From Fidelibacterota bacterium (GTDB lineage: Bacteria; Fidelibacterota; Marinisomatia; Marinisomatales; TCS55): a DNA stretch of 53,033 nucleotides. Within the stretch, counting starts at the first letter, position 1. Each line of letters starts with the position of its first letter. The translations under genes and the position numbers were made by a program. The stretch lies in NCBI GenBank assembly GCA_014382015.1, contig JACNKN010000031.1, forward strand, positions 1 through 53,033. The letters run 5' to 3'. Of this stretch, positions 42,961-51,719 are shown one piece after another. The notes below the pieces were generated by a model that saw nothing but the letters and a program-made list of their open reading frames with translations, did not search any database and was not told the DNA's origin.

Positions 42961-45900
42961 CTATTTCCCCTGACTCATTTCTGATGGGATAATCATTACG
43001 GCTGGTACGGCCGCCTCCCTGACCATATTATTGAATTGAAATAGATCGTCTGTGAGCACGTTGTCCAATTTTTTATAATGAACTTGCGCCTGGGAAACCA
43101 AATCATCTAATACGCCATAAGATTGTGCTGTGGGTCGGGCATCCACACCGGACACCACCCAGACCAAAGCAGCAATTTTATTATCCAGTTTGATGGGGTA
43201 ATTGAGAGGGTCCTGACCGCTTTTTGATTTTACCTGGATAAGTTCTTCCTCAATTCCACTGAATTTTTTAACCAACGCCTTACCTGCGTCTAACAAGTCA
43301 TCATTTTTAAATCCGGATTTTTCCATTAAATCGGTTAATGTTTTGACTTGCTTTTTAATACTTCGAATTGTGAGGATTTTTTCATTGATTTCCGTTGTTT
43401 TATCTCGAATATCAATCAACAAGTCAAACTGTGCCTGAAAATCATTCTGGGTTGTTTTAAGCCGAGGATCTTTGGTGATGATAAAGGATTGTGTTTGAGA
43501 TTTTCCATTGACTGTCATGCGCACTTTATATTCACCGGGAACCGCTTTCGGCCCAATATGGGATCCGCCCCACATGACAGCTTTAGGCACCTTTTTCGCA
43601 TCGGGATAACGGGTATCCCAGACAAAACGATTCATACCTTTCTTGGCATCAACAGTGGGTACTTTTTTCTTTTTATCTTTTATATTTGAAAAAGTTTTAA
43701 TCACATCTCCGTTGGTTTCTATGTATTCCAAAGTTATGGTATCATCCTTGGAAATTTCATCTTTCAAATAATAGAAAGTCATAACACCATTGGGCGGATT
43801 GGCCCCCGCGGAAGATGATCCACCCCAGCGACTGCCGCCGCCCATTCGATATGTGACTCTCGGTTGATAAAGGTGGGAATTGGATTTCGCAATTTTATCT
43901 GTCAATTGGTGGAGGGGAGTCAAGTCATCCAAAATCCAGAAGGATCGCCCTTGGGTTCCCACCACAAGATCATTCTCTTTTACTGCTAAATCTGTTATAG
44001 GAACGATGGGCAGATTCAACTGAAATGATTGCCAGTTCTTTCCATCATCAAAGGAAATGTACATGCCCGTTTCAGTACCGGCGTACAGCAGTCCCTTTCG
44101 TTCTGGATCTTCTCGCACTACACGGGTGAAGGCGTCATCGGGAATGCCCCTGGAAATCATCTTCCAGGATTTACCATAATTGGATGTTTTAAAAAGATAG
44201 GGTTTGAAGTCGTCAGATTTATAACGTGTCACTGCCATGTAGGCTGTGGCAGGATCGTGGGCCGATTGATCAATGGAATTCACCATTCCCCATTCGGGCA
44301 TATTCTTGGGTGTAATATCGTCCCAAGATTGGCCGCCATTTTTAGTGATATGCACTCGGCCGTCATCAGTCCCAATCCAAATGACACCTTCTTCCTGCGG
44401 TGATGGTGTAATGACAAAAACAGTGCAATAATATTCCACGCCTGTGTCATCTTTAGTGATGGGACCGCCGGATTCGTCCTGCATGGATAGGGTGTTGGTG
44501 GTCAGATCGGGGCTGATCACTTCCCAGGATTGACCTTCATCCGTTGATCGATGCAAATGCTGGGATCCCACATAGAGCGTATTCGGATCGAATGGATCAA
44601 ACTCGATGGGAAAATTCCACTGAAAACGGAATTTCATATCTTTCACGCCATGGCCCATTGGATTGTCCGGCCAAACAGTAATGTTGCGCCGTTCTTTGGT
44701 CACATGGTCATAGCGCGTGAGAAAGCCACTGTAAGAACCGGCGTAAACAATATTGGGATTTTCAGGATGGGGCGCCACGTGTGCGCTTTCACCACCCCCA
44801 ACGGCATGCCAATCATCCTCTGTGATACTGCCGCCCGATGTGCGGGAGGGAATTGAAACCGTGCTATTATCTTGTTGGCCTGCATAGATACGATAAGGAA
44901 ATTGGTTGTCCACATCCACGCGATAGAATTGAGACGTGGGCTGGTTATGGTAAGTGCTCCATGTAGCGCCCGCATCGAAAGACACTTGACCACCCCCATC
45001 ATCCGCGATGATTAAATGTTTTGCATCCTGGGGATCAATCCACAGGTCATGGTGATCTCCGTGAGGCGTGCGAATTCTGTTAAATGTTTTACCCCCATCC
45101 TTGGACCGCCAAAAAGAAACATTTAATACATAAACGATATCTTCATTTTCCGTATCCGCATAGACTCGGGTATAGTACCATGCCCGTTGGCGAAGATTAT
45201 TATCTGAACTGGTTTTTATCCAGGTTTTACCCCCATCATCAGAGCGGAATAATCCCCCTTTACTATTTTCTATCATGGCCCAGATTCGATCAGAATTCAA
45301 TGGTGATATGGTGACACCGATAATGCCCACCATGCCTTCTGGAAGTCCTTTATTATGGGTTATATCTTCCCAAGTATCACCGCCGTCAGTTGACTTCCAT
45401 AATCCAGATCCTTCACCGCCGCTTTCAAGACTGTAAGGTGTGCGCTTAATGCGCCATGTTGAGGCATAAATAATACGGGGATTGTTGGGATCGAGAGTAA
45501 GATCGCAAGCGCCAACTTCATCATTTACATAGAGTATTTTTTCCCATGATTCACCGCCATCTTTACTGCGAAAAACACCCCGTTCTTCATTGGGACCGAA
45601 CAAGTGCCCCAAGGCAGCCGCATAAACTAAATCCGGGTTCCGTGGATGAATACGAATTCTTGGAATCCGCCGTGAATCTTTGAGACCCATGTGTTTCCAT
45701 GTTTTCCCCGCATCATTGGATTTCCATACACCGTCTCCATGAGATACATTTCCCCGAACCGTTACTTCACCACCACCTACATATATTACATTCGGGTCCC
45801 ATTCACTGACCGCCACGGCGCCGATTGAACCACCGAAAAATTCATCAGAAATATTTTCCCAGGATTGGCCGCCGTTTTTGGTTTGCCAGACACCACCGCC

Positions 45901-46098
45901 AGTGGCGCCAAAATAGGCTAAAAATTTATTGCCGGGAACGCCTGCCGCAGCCGCAGATCGTCCACCACGGAATGGACCGATGTTTCGATATTTTAATGCT
46001 TTGTATAAATCCTCGCTGAATCGTTCTTTGGCGCTGACTAATGTAAGTGAAGCCAATAGAAAAATCATGAATTGGACAATACGATTTCTGTTGAACAT
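42961..46098 (-). CDS. Secreted VPS10/sortilin-like beta-propeller (BNR/Asp-box) protein
   Basis: The 1045-residue exported protein has a signal peptide (ends LTLVSA). Many BNR/Asp-box repeats follow (KNGGQSW, SNDAGKTW, SKDGGESW, STDGGDTW, SDDGGKTW, STDEGQSW) over about residues 40-700, forming one or two propellers as in sortilin and sialidase-like proteins. After residue about 750 there is an immunoglobulin-like segment (KKGMNRFVWDTRYPDA, GEYKVRMTVNGKSQTQSF) and a C-terminal helical region. No catalytic sialidase residues are evident, so the annotation 'glycosyl hydrolase' often given to this family is not supported. A perfect AAGGAGG precedes the ATG and lies in the duplicated 309-bp repeat. 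Confidence 0.82.
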   Translation of the reverse strand: MFNRNRIVQFMIFLLASLTLVSAKERFSEDLYKALKYRNIGPFRGGRSAAAAGVPGNKFLAYFGATGGGVWQTKNGGQSWENISDEFFGGSIGAVAVSEWDPNVIYVGGGEVTVRGNVSHGDGVWKSNDAGKTWKHMGLKDSRRIPRIRIHPRNPDLVYAAALGHLFGPNEERGVFRSKDGGESWEKILYVNDEVGACDLTLDPNNPRIIYASTWRIKRTPYSLESGGEGSGLWKSTDGGDTWEDITHNKGLPEGMVGIIGVTISPLNSDRIWAMIENSKGGLFRSDDGGKTWIKTSSDNNLRQRAWYYTRVYADTENEDIVYVLNVSFWRSKDGGKTFNRIRTPHGDHHDLWIDPQDAKHLIIADDGGGQVSFDAGATWSTYHNQPTSQFYRVDVDNQFPYRIYAGQQDNSTVSIPSRTSGGSITEDDWHAVGGGESAHVAPHPENPNIVYAGSYSGFLTRYDHVTKERRNITVWPDNPMGHGVKDMKFRFQWNFPIEFDPFDPNTLYVGSQHLHRSTDEGQSWEVISPDLTTNTLSMQDESGGPITKDDTGVEYYCTVFVITPSPQEEGVIWIGTDDGRVHITKNGGQSWDDITPKNMPEWGMVNSIDQSAHDPATAYMAVTRYKSDDFKPYLFKTSNYGKSWKMISRGIPDDAFTRVVREDPERKGLLYAGTETGMYISFDDGKNWQSFQLNLPIVPITDLAVKENDLVVGTQGRSFWILDDLTPLHQLTDKIAKSNSHLYQPRVTYRMGGGSRWGGSSSAGANPPNGVMTFYYLKDEISKDDTITLEYIETNGDVIKTFSNIKDKKKKVPTVDAKKGMNRFVWDTRYPDAKKVPKAVMWGGSHIGPKAVPGEYKVRMTVNGKSQTQSFIITKDPRLKTTQNDFQAQFDLLIDIRDKTTEINEKILTIRSIKKQVKTLTDLMEKSGFKNDDLLDAGKALVKKFSGIEEELIQVKSKSGQDPLNYPIKLDNKIAALVWVVSGVDARPTAQSYGVLDDLVSQAQVHYKKLDNVLTDDLFQFNNMVREAAVPAVMIIPSEMSQGK

Positions 46099-46379
46099 AA
46101 AAACCTCCTTCTTATGATACTTTCGGAAAATTATAGGTGAGAATAATAACCCTACCGATGGATTTTTAGCAAGGAATCAAATAAACAGAATTTATAAAGA
46201 TATTGACAGTATGGGATTTGCAGGTGCAAATTCATTTTAACTATTGGGACTTCGTTTATGAAAAAAACAATGTTATTAATTCATTACAGATTTTTTACTA
46301 TTCTCAGTTAATTTTGGTACTCACGCCTAAATATACCAAAAATATAGGGTTACCATCTTAACCTAATGACCAGAATCCG
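46071..46379. repeat. 309-bp direct repeat, copy 1 (divergent promoter region)
   Basis: This copy contains the first 28 bases of the sortilin-like gene in reverse, its AAGGAGG site, the whole intergenic region and the first codons (MTRIR) of the lipoprotein at 46366. Copy 2 at 48790-49098 differs at one base (46345 T against C). It explains the 267-base gap between the two genes; I see no other feature in it besides possible promoters. Confidence 0.95.
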
Positions 46380-47430
46380 TTTAAATAAATATTTTATCCT
46401 GAGCCTATTGATATACCTCATTTCATGCGATGGGCCCGGAGGGAAAACTAATTTTGACAATGCACCTAAAATTGTTTTTGAATCTTATCGGAGCGGTAAA
46501 AGTGAGATTTACATAATAGATACAGATGGGTCTAATGAATTTAAATTGACTGATGATGATTTAAAATATTTTAACCCCCAGTTCTCTCCAGACGGGTCCA
46601 AAATTATATACGAGTCGGAGGGCAGCCAGTATGATATTTTCATTATGGAAGTCGATGGGAGTGGACAAACAAATTTGACTAACCGCCATGGGTGGGATCA
46701 CTCCGCACAGTTTTCCCCCAGTGGATCACAGATTGTATATGCATCATATAGGGATGGTAATAGTGAAATTTATTTAATGGATACAGATGGTCAAAATATC
46801 CTTCATTTAACTCCAGGTCCGCTAACTGGATATAATCCGCGATTTTCTCCCGATGGGTTGAAAATAATATTTGAGCATGAAATTGTTTCAGATAGATCGG
46901 TTCGAAATATTGCTACTGTAGATATTTCCGGCAGTAAACCGGTTCTATTAACCGATCATGATACAGATAGTACCCTTCCACAATATTCTCCGGATGGAAG
47001 TAAAGTATTATATAAATTAGGGGTGTTGGGGGTAGTAGGTCGGTACGATCTTTATGTAATGGATTCAGATGGAAATAATCATCTTAAATTGCCAATACAA
47101 AGTACTATGGGTGTGGTTTTCCATCCCCAATTTTCTCCGGATGGAACAAAAATAGCCTACGTAACAAGTTATTGGAGAGACCCCATTATTAACATGATAA
47201 ATACGGATGGAACCGGAGAAACTATTTTAACTATTGATCCCCCAACTGGTGAATTTCCTCAATTTTCTTCCGACGGTACCCAGATTGTTTTTGCATCAGA
47301 GAATGAGAGATGGGGATCTTCGCATAGAAAACTTAAGACTAATATTTATATCATGTTTTTAGATGGGCTGACGACCACTCAGTTAACAACAGAAGGGGGC
47401 TTTGCTCCAAAATTTCGGTCCCAATTCTAA
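46366..47430 (+). CDS. TolB-like beta-propeller lipoprotein (PD40/WD40-like repeats)
   Basis: The 354-residue lipoprotein (lipobox YLISCDG, Cys about residue 21) consists of repeated PD40/TolB-type units: NPQFSPDGSKIIYES, SAQFSPSGSQIVYASY, NPRFSPDGLKIIFEH, LPQYSPDGSKVLYK, HPQFSPDGTKIAYV, FPQFSSDGTQIVFAS, each with D-x-D/S-G-x-N and T-x-L parts. A six-bladed propeller is likely. Such proteins bind partners or peptides at the outer membrane. The first five codons lie in the direct repeat, so this gene shares its promoter and leader with the gene at 49085. No clear ribosome binding site precedes the ATG. Confidence 0.82.
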   Translation: MTRIRLNKYFILSLLIYLISCDGPGGKTNFDNAPKIVFESYRSGKSEIYIIDTDGSNEFKLTDDDLKYFNPQFSPDGSKIIYESEGSQYDIFIMEVDGSGQTNLTNRHGWDHSAQFSPSGSQIVYASYRDGNSEIYLMDTDGQNILHLTPGPLTGYNPRFSPDGLKIIFEHEIVSDRSVRNIATVDISGSKPVLLTDHDTDSTLPQYSPDGSKVLYKLGVLGVVGRYDLYVMDSDGNNHLKLPIQSTMGVVFHPQFSPDGTKIAYVTSYWRDPIINMINTDGTGETILTIDPPTGEFPQFSSDGTQIVFASENERWGSSHRKLKTNIYIMFLDGLTTTQLTTEGGFAPKFRSQF

Positions 47431-47432
47431 AT

Positions 47433-48560
47433 ATGATTAAATCATTAAAATTAAGATTAGCCGTCCCGGCTGTTTTTTTATATGCCGTCATTTGGTTTTC
47501 TAATATTATAGGGTGCGACGATACGATTATTACACCCGAGGAAATAATCAATCCTTATGCCGTAGCGGTAGAGATTACACCTAGTGATTTAACGATAATT
47601 TCTGGGGAGATCTTTTTTTTAGAAGTCATTGTTGCCTATAGTGACAGCAGTATTGATGCTGATTTGCCAATTAAATGGAACGTTAAAGATTCTTCAGTTT
47701 TGTCTATTGACGATAGCGGCATGGTGTTGGGCCTCCAGAATGGAAAAACCATTGTCACAGCGACCTATGAGGATATTTCTGACGAAGCTCATATCAATGT
47801 GATTGACAAGCGTCGCACTTGGGGAGAAGCAAAGTTAGAAAACCAAACAGACCAAAATGCTATCATGATAAGTTGGCTTCCCCTCGGGGAAAAACAACCA
47901 GAGTATCGTGAACGTGAAAGATATATAATAACAGATAGTCTAGGCGCATTTGCATATCCAATGCTTGCAGATGGGGCATGGGAATTTACTGCTGAATATC
48001 CATACTTTTCGTTTGTACGCGATACAATAACTTTTAAAGATGGCAAGCCGATAGATGGGACATATAAGTCTTTATATTTAAATCAAGAGTTATCTTTTGA
48101 AGTGGTACTGGAAAAAACCGTTTTTACATTGACTGATTCTATCTGGGTTACATTTAAGGCAACGAACCTCACAGATGACACGCTTTATTTGTTAACGGCA
48201 GGTGGCCCTATTTTTCATTATGGATTTGCCATTACTAAAAATGCCGAACCACTTTGGTATTATAGCCTGAATTATAGTGGGGGTTCATCCTTTGATGGCG
48301 CGACATTTATGCCTGGCGAAACCAAATTAGTAGATTCTCGAACGAGTTACTGGCCAAGGTATGATATGGTAATAGATTTAAAATTACTGAATAAGTATAA
48401 TTATGTAAAGGTTGGGGAATCATATAATATTTACGGGGCGTATATAGCAGAGGTTAATTATCCGATCAATTTTTTTAATAGAGAGACATACGAAAAAAGA
48501 ATATTAAATAATTCACTTTATAAAAAACTGGCACCCAAAATAATTAAAGTAGAAGAATAA
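47433..48560 (+). CDS. Lipoprotein with Big_2-type and BsuPI-like domains
   Basis: The 375-residue lipoprotein (signal to NIIGCDD, Cys about residue 28) has an Ig-like Big_2 domain at about residues 42-122: VAVEITPSDLTIISGEIFFL and IDDSGMVLGLQNGKTIVTAT. A linker and a C-terminal domain of about residues 220-345 follow, with TLTDSIWVTFKATNLTDDTL resembling intracellular proteinase inhibitor (BsuPI)-type folds. Surface adhesion or protease inhibition are possibilities only. It starts two bases after the propeller lipoprotein, so they are one operon. Confidence 0.7.
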   Translation: MIKSLKLRLAVPAVFLYAVIWFSNIIGCDDTIITPEEIINPYAVAVEITPSDLTIISGEIFFLEVIVAYSDSSIDADLPIKWNVKDSSVLSIDDSGMVLGLQNGKTIVTATYEDISDEAHINVIDKRRTWGEAKLENQTDQNAIMISWLPLGEKQPEYRERERYIITDSLGAFAYPMLADGAWEFTAEYPYFSFVRDTITFKDGKPIDGTYKSLYLNQELSFEVVLEKTVFTLTDSIWVTFKATNLTDDTLYLLTAGGPIFHYGFAITKNAEPLWYYSLNYSGGSSFDGATFMPGETKLVDSRTSYWPRYDMVIDLKLLNKYNYVKVGESYNIYGAYIAEVNYPINFFNRETYEKRILNNSLYKKLAPKIIKVEE

Positions 48561-48586
48561 CCAAGATCAATAGAAAAGGACTCAAA

Positions 48587-48859
48587 ATAAAAAATCAAAG
48601 AAATTATAAATTAATATCATTGTTCTCTCTAATACTGTTTTTTAATAGTGTAGATGCTCAAACATATTATTATGATGCTAAATCTTTAGGATATCGTATC
48701 GAGTTTGAACCATCTCAAGATGAAATCTTAATAAAATTTAGAGATACTATTTCAGAAAAAGCCATAACTAAACTTGTCCAAAATTATGGATTGGACAATA
48801 CGATTTCTGTTGAACATAAAAACCTCCTTCTTATGATACTTTCGGAAAATTATAGGTGA
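48587..48859 (+). pseudogene. Truncated secreted-protein gene with lost ATG, cut by the direct repeat
   Basis: An AAAGGACTCAAA ribosome-site-like stretch is followed at 48587 by ATA (not ATG), then AAA AAT CAA. The frame gives a signal-like hydrophobic run (LISLFSLILFFNSVDAQ), a short soluble stretch (EILIKFRDTISEKAITKLVQ) and then runs at 48790 into the repeat, which supplies an unrelated tail and stop. TTG at 48620 is the nearest usable start but would remove the charged N-terminus. I read it as the broken front of a secreted protein, cut when the repeat copy was placed here. Confidence 0.55.
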
Positions 48860-49098
48860 GAATAATAACCCTACCGATGGATTTTTAGCAAGGAATCAAA
48901 TAAACAGAATTTATAAAGATATTGACAGTATGGGATTTGCAGGTGCAAATTCATTTTAACTATTGGGACTTCGTTTATGAAAAAAACAATGTTATTAATT
49001 CATTACAGATTTTTTACTATTCTCAGTTAATTTTGGTACTCACGCCTAAATATACCAAAAATACAGGGTTACCATCTTAACCTAATGACCAGAATCCG
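48790..49098. repeat. 309-bp direct repeat, copy 2
   Basis: The copy is identical to 46071-46379 except for one base. Its left end joins the broken gene at 48587 and its right end supplies the start (MTRIR) of the lipoprotein at 49085. It carries a stray, unexpressed front end of the sortilin-like gene in reverse, with the AAGGAGG site still present. Confidence 0.95.
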
Positions 49099-50068
49099 CT
49101 TAGATATTTTTCTATTTCTATGTTTCTTCATACTCATCATATCATGTGAAGCAACTGAACCAGACCCCATTGGACAAATATCCGGTGTAGTGATGGATGA
49201 TTCGTTAAAGATACCGATGAATGGAGCATTTATTAATTTATCGATAAACCAGGTTGCTGACACCACTGATAGTCTGGGTAGTTTTTATTTTGATTCATTA
49301 ACGGTGGGATTTGACACATTAACTATTATTTCTACCTCTGAAATTTATGATACATTGAATAATGTGATTGATATTCAGAAAGGCCTACAAGAAATAAATA
49401 TATCATTAAAGTGGCTGCCTTGTTTTGATGACAGGCCGACTGAGGATACCACCCGACAATATGTTAGTACAAAAATAGGCTTTGATAATGATTATCGGGT
49501 GTTGCAACCAGTTAATTTAAATTATTTTTATGTACGATTTGATACTTCAGTAACAGATACTAAAAGAATCGACTCTTTAATTCATGAATATAACCTCACT
49601 TTTGCAGTTAATTCATCTGGAGGAGGGGAATATATTTATTTTTCTGAAAGAGATCATTATTATTATACAATTTTATGTGTGCCTGAGGGGAAAAGACCCG
49701 AAATTTACTTCACCCCCTATGGTAAGAAGAATTTTTGCAATTTTGGATCAGAACCAATGGTTGACTATTCTTTTGCTGTTTTCGGAGATGGGGTTGCGGG
49801 TATATTTGGAGACCTATTATTCACATTTAATGATAGTGTGACCCATGAAACAATTTACAAGTTTTTTGACCAATACGGATTAAGGCTTATATATTTTGAC
49901 AAATCAACAAGCGACCTATGGAAGGACCTGTGGGTTGTACTCGTTACGCCAAAATCACCGATGAATATAATGGATTTAATGGAATACATTAAAAGAGAAG
50001 ACATTATTAATCAAGCAAAAATTAGTGTAGTTGGAGGAGGGTTTGGGAATGTACCTAAATGCCAATAA
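49085..50068 (+). CDS. Lipoprotein with carboxypeptidase-regulatory-like domain
   Basis: The 327-residue lipoprotein (lipobox LIISCEA, Cys about residue 21) has an N-terminal carboxypeptidase-regulatory-like beta fold, about residues 30-110: GQISGVVMDDSLKIPMNGAF, TDSLGSFYFDSLTVGFDTL. After it, two segments of similar type occur (YFYVRFDTSVTDTKRIDSLI and LLFTFNDSVTHETIYKFFDQYG), which resemble the EILIKFRDTIS piece of the broken gene at 48587. Function is unknown; a surface or outer-membrane role is likely. Promoter and first codons are shared with 46366 by the repeat. Confidence 0.7.
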   Translation: MTRIRLDIFLFLCFFILIISCEATEPDPIGQISGVVMDDSLKIPMNGAFINLSINQVADTTDSLGSFYFDSLTVGFDTLTIISTSEIYDTLNNVIDIQKGLQEINISLKWLPCFDDRPTEDTTRQYVSTKIGFDNDYRVLQPVNLNYFYVRFDTSVTDTKRIDSLIHEYNLTFAVNSSGGGEYIYFSERDHYYYTILCVPEGKRPEIYFTPYGKKNFCNFGSEPMVDYSFAVFGDGVAGIFGDLLFTFNDSVTHETIYKFFDQYGLRLIYFDKSTSDLWKDLWVVLVTPKSPMNIMDLMEYIKREDIINQAKISVVGGGFGNVPKCQ

Positions 50069-50448
50069 AATAGCAAAAATCATTCTATTTATCTGTATTA
50101 TGATCAAATTTGAACGATAGTGAAAGTTCATACTACCTTGGAGATAAAATCGCATCATTATTTCCAAAAACTGAATATTTGGATAAATTGGTTGAAAAGC
50201 TTCAGGATTCTGACCAAAACATCAAATATGCAGTTGCTTATTTAGCTATGTTTAAAATGCGATGGCAAAAATCGGGTCACGATATCAGAAATCGCCCAGA
50301 TATTTTGGGAACGTTGTATTCACTTGGATCTATTAAAAATAATGGTAAGGAGCGGGTTCCCCATGCAAAACCAATTTCAAATTCTTTCGGTACTGTTGCG
50401 CAAGGTTTCTATGATTTGGGCTTGCTACTTAACCAATATCCTAAATAA
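50049..50448 (+). pseudogene. Frameshifted small exported protein gene (intact frame 50110-50448)
   Basis: The frame from ATG 50049 encodes a signal-like start, LNANKIAKIILFICIMIKF, but ends at TAG 50118-50120. One base forward, the frame from TTG 50110 continues with LNDSESSYYLGDKIASLFP and a 112-residue domain (IKYAVAYLAMFKMRWQKSG, RPDILGTLYSLGSI, SNSFGTVAQGFYDLG). The junction fits a single-base insertion or deletion that cut the signal peptide from its domain. The domain has the helical look of lytic-transglycosylase-related C-termini, but I cannot name it firmly. If the frame is really intact, it would be a 112-residue protein started at TTG without a signal. Confidence 0.5.
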
Positions 50449-50484
50449 TTAAGGATATTTTCGAATATATCTATTCTTAATTTT
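50447..50484 (+). terminator. Possible hairpin terminator before phosphofructokinase
   Basis: AATTAAG (50447-50453) pairs with CTTAATT (50476-50482), with an inner GATAT/ATATC stem and T residues following. It is AT-rich and therefore weak. Confidence 0.3.
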
Positions 50485-50507
50485 CACACCCATAATTTAG
50501 GAATTTT

Positions 50508-51701
50508 ATGAAGATTGCATTTTTAACCGCAGGTGGAATTGCACCGTGCCTGTCCGCTTCGATCGGTTCATTGATTGAAGCGTATAATAATCTTGCCCCA
50601 AAAGCAGAACTTATAGGATATCTACATGGATATCGTGGATTATTATTAGGAAATGCGATTGAAATACCTGCATCTGTTCGTGATAAAACGGATATTTTAT
50701 TTGAGTTTGGTGGAAGTCCCATCGGTAATAGCCGTGTCAAGTTAACTAATGCAGAAAACTGTATTAAACGGGGATATATTAAAAAAGGGGAAGATCCCCT
50801 AAAAGTGGCTGCAAATCAACTGATGGAAGATGGCATTGATATATTACATACGATTGGTGGTGATGATACCAATACCATGGCGGCTCAACTTTCATTTTAT
50901 CTCAAAGAAAATAATTATAATCTTACAGTTGTGGGCCTACCCAAGACTGTAGATAATGATGTGTATCCTATCACTCAGACCTTAGGCGCATGGACGGCGG
51001 CAGAACAAGGAGCGATATTTTTTGAAAATATTGCGAATGAGAATACCACCAGTCATCGTCAGCTTATTATCCATGAAGTAATGGGAAGAAGCTGTGGGTG
51101 GCTCACCGCTTATACGGCCAAAGTTTATCATGACCGGTTAAAGAAGCGTAATTTTTTACCAGAACTATTGATTGATCGACAGCGATGGGATGTGGATGCA
51201 GTGTACATTCCTGAAATGGACATTGATTTTGATGGGGAATGTGACCGGCTGAGATTACTAATGGATGAAAAAGATTCTGTTAATATTTTTCTCAGTGAGG
51301 GAGCTGGAACGGAAACAATTATAAAAGAGATGGAAGCTACAGGTGACACAGTAGAACGGGACGCCTTTGGCCATGTGGCATTGGATACATTGAATCCGGG
51401 ACAGTGGTTTGCAAAACAGTTTACAGATCGATTAGGTGCAGAAAAAACGCTGGTGCAAAAAAGTGGATATTTCAGCCGTAGTGCGGCCCCGAACAAACAG
51501 GATTTGGATTTAATTAAAATATCCGGAAAACTGGGAGCACAATTTGCATTAGATGGTAGAAGTGGTGTGGTGGGATTGGATGATGACAATAATGGTACAT
51601 TAGGATTAATAGATTTTGAAAGAATTAAAGGTGGAAAACCTTTTAATATAGACCAAAAATGGTTTGATGAATTGTTGACTGAAATTGGTCAACCTAAATA
51701 A
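50508..51701 (+). CDS. 6-phosphofructokinase, PPi-dependent type
   Basis: The 397-residue enzyme phosphorylates fructose 6-phosphate. TAGGIAPCLSASIG opens it, GGDDT sits at about residues 117-121 and PKTVDNDVYPI at about 145-155. ATP-using PfkA has GGDGS and TIDND; Asp in GGDD together with PKT marks the pyrophosphate-dependent group. MGRSCGWLTAYTA and LSEGAG are also present. PPi use makes the step reversible, fitting both glycolysis and gluconeogenesis. GGAATTTT precedes the ATG. The aldolase follows 18 bases later, forming a two-gene sugar-phosphate operon. Confidence 0.9.
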   Translation: MKIAFLTAGGIAPCLSASIGSLIEAYNNLAPKAELIGYLHGYRGLLLGNAIEIPASVRDKTDILFEFGGSPIGNSRVKLTNAENCIKRGYIKKGEDPLKVAANQLMEDGIDILHTIGGDDTNTMAAQLSFYLKENNYNLTVVGLPKTVDNDVYPITQTLGAWTAAEQGAIFFENIANENTTSHRQLIIHEVMGRSCGWLTAYTAKVYHDRLKKRNFLPELLIDRQRWDVDAVYIPEMDIDFDGECDRLRLLMDEKDSVNIFLSEGAGTETIIKEMEATGDTVERDAFGHVALDTLNPGQWFAKQFTDRLGAEKTLVQKSGYFSRSAAPNKQDLDLIKISGKLGAQFALDGRSGVVGLDDDNNGTLGLIDFERIKGGKPFNIDQKWFDELLTEIGQPK

Positions 51702-51719
51702 AAATAAAGGGAAATAATA

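Noticed and set aside
42961-46098. Glycoside hydrolase (sialidase) activity for the BNR protein
   Set aside because: Only the Asp-box repeats shared by many propellers are visible; the arginine triad and catalytic residues of sialidases are not evident.
46258-46311. A 17-codon frame starting MKKTMLLIHYRF, present in both direct-repeat copies
   Set aside because: It resembles the start of a signal peptide but ends at once and has no ribosome binding site; more likely chance or a remnant.
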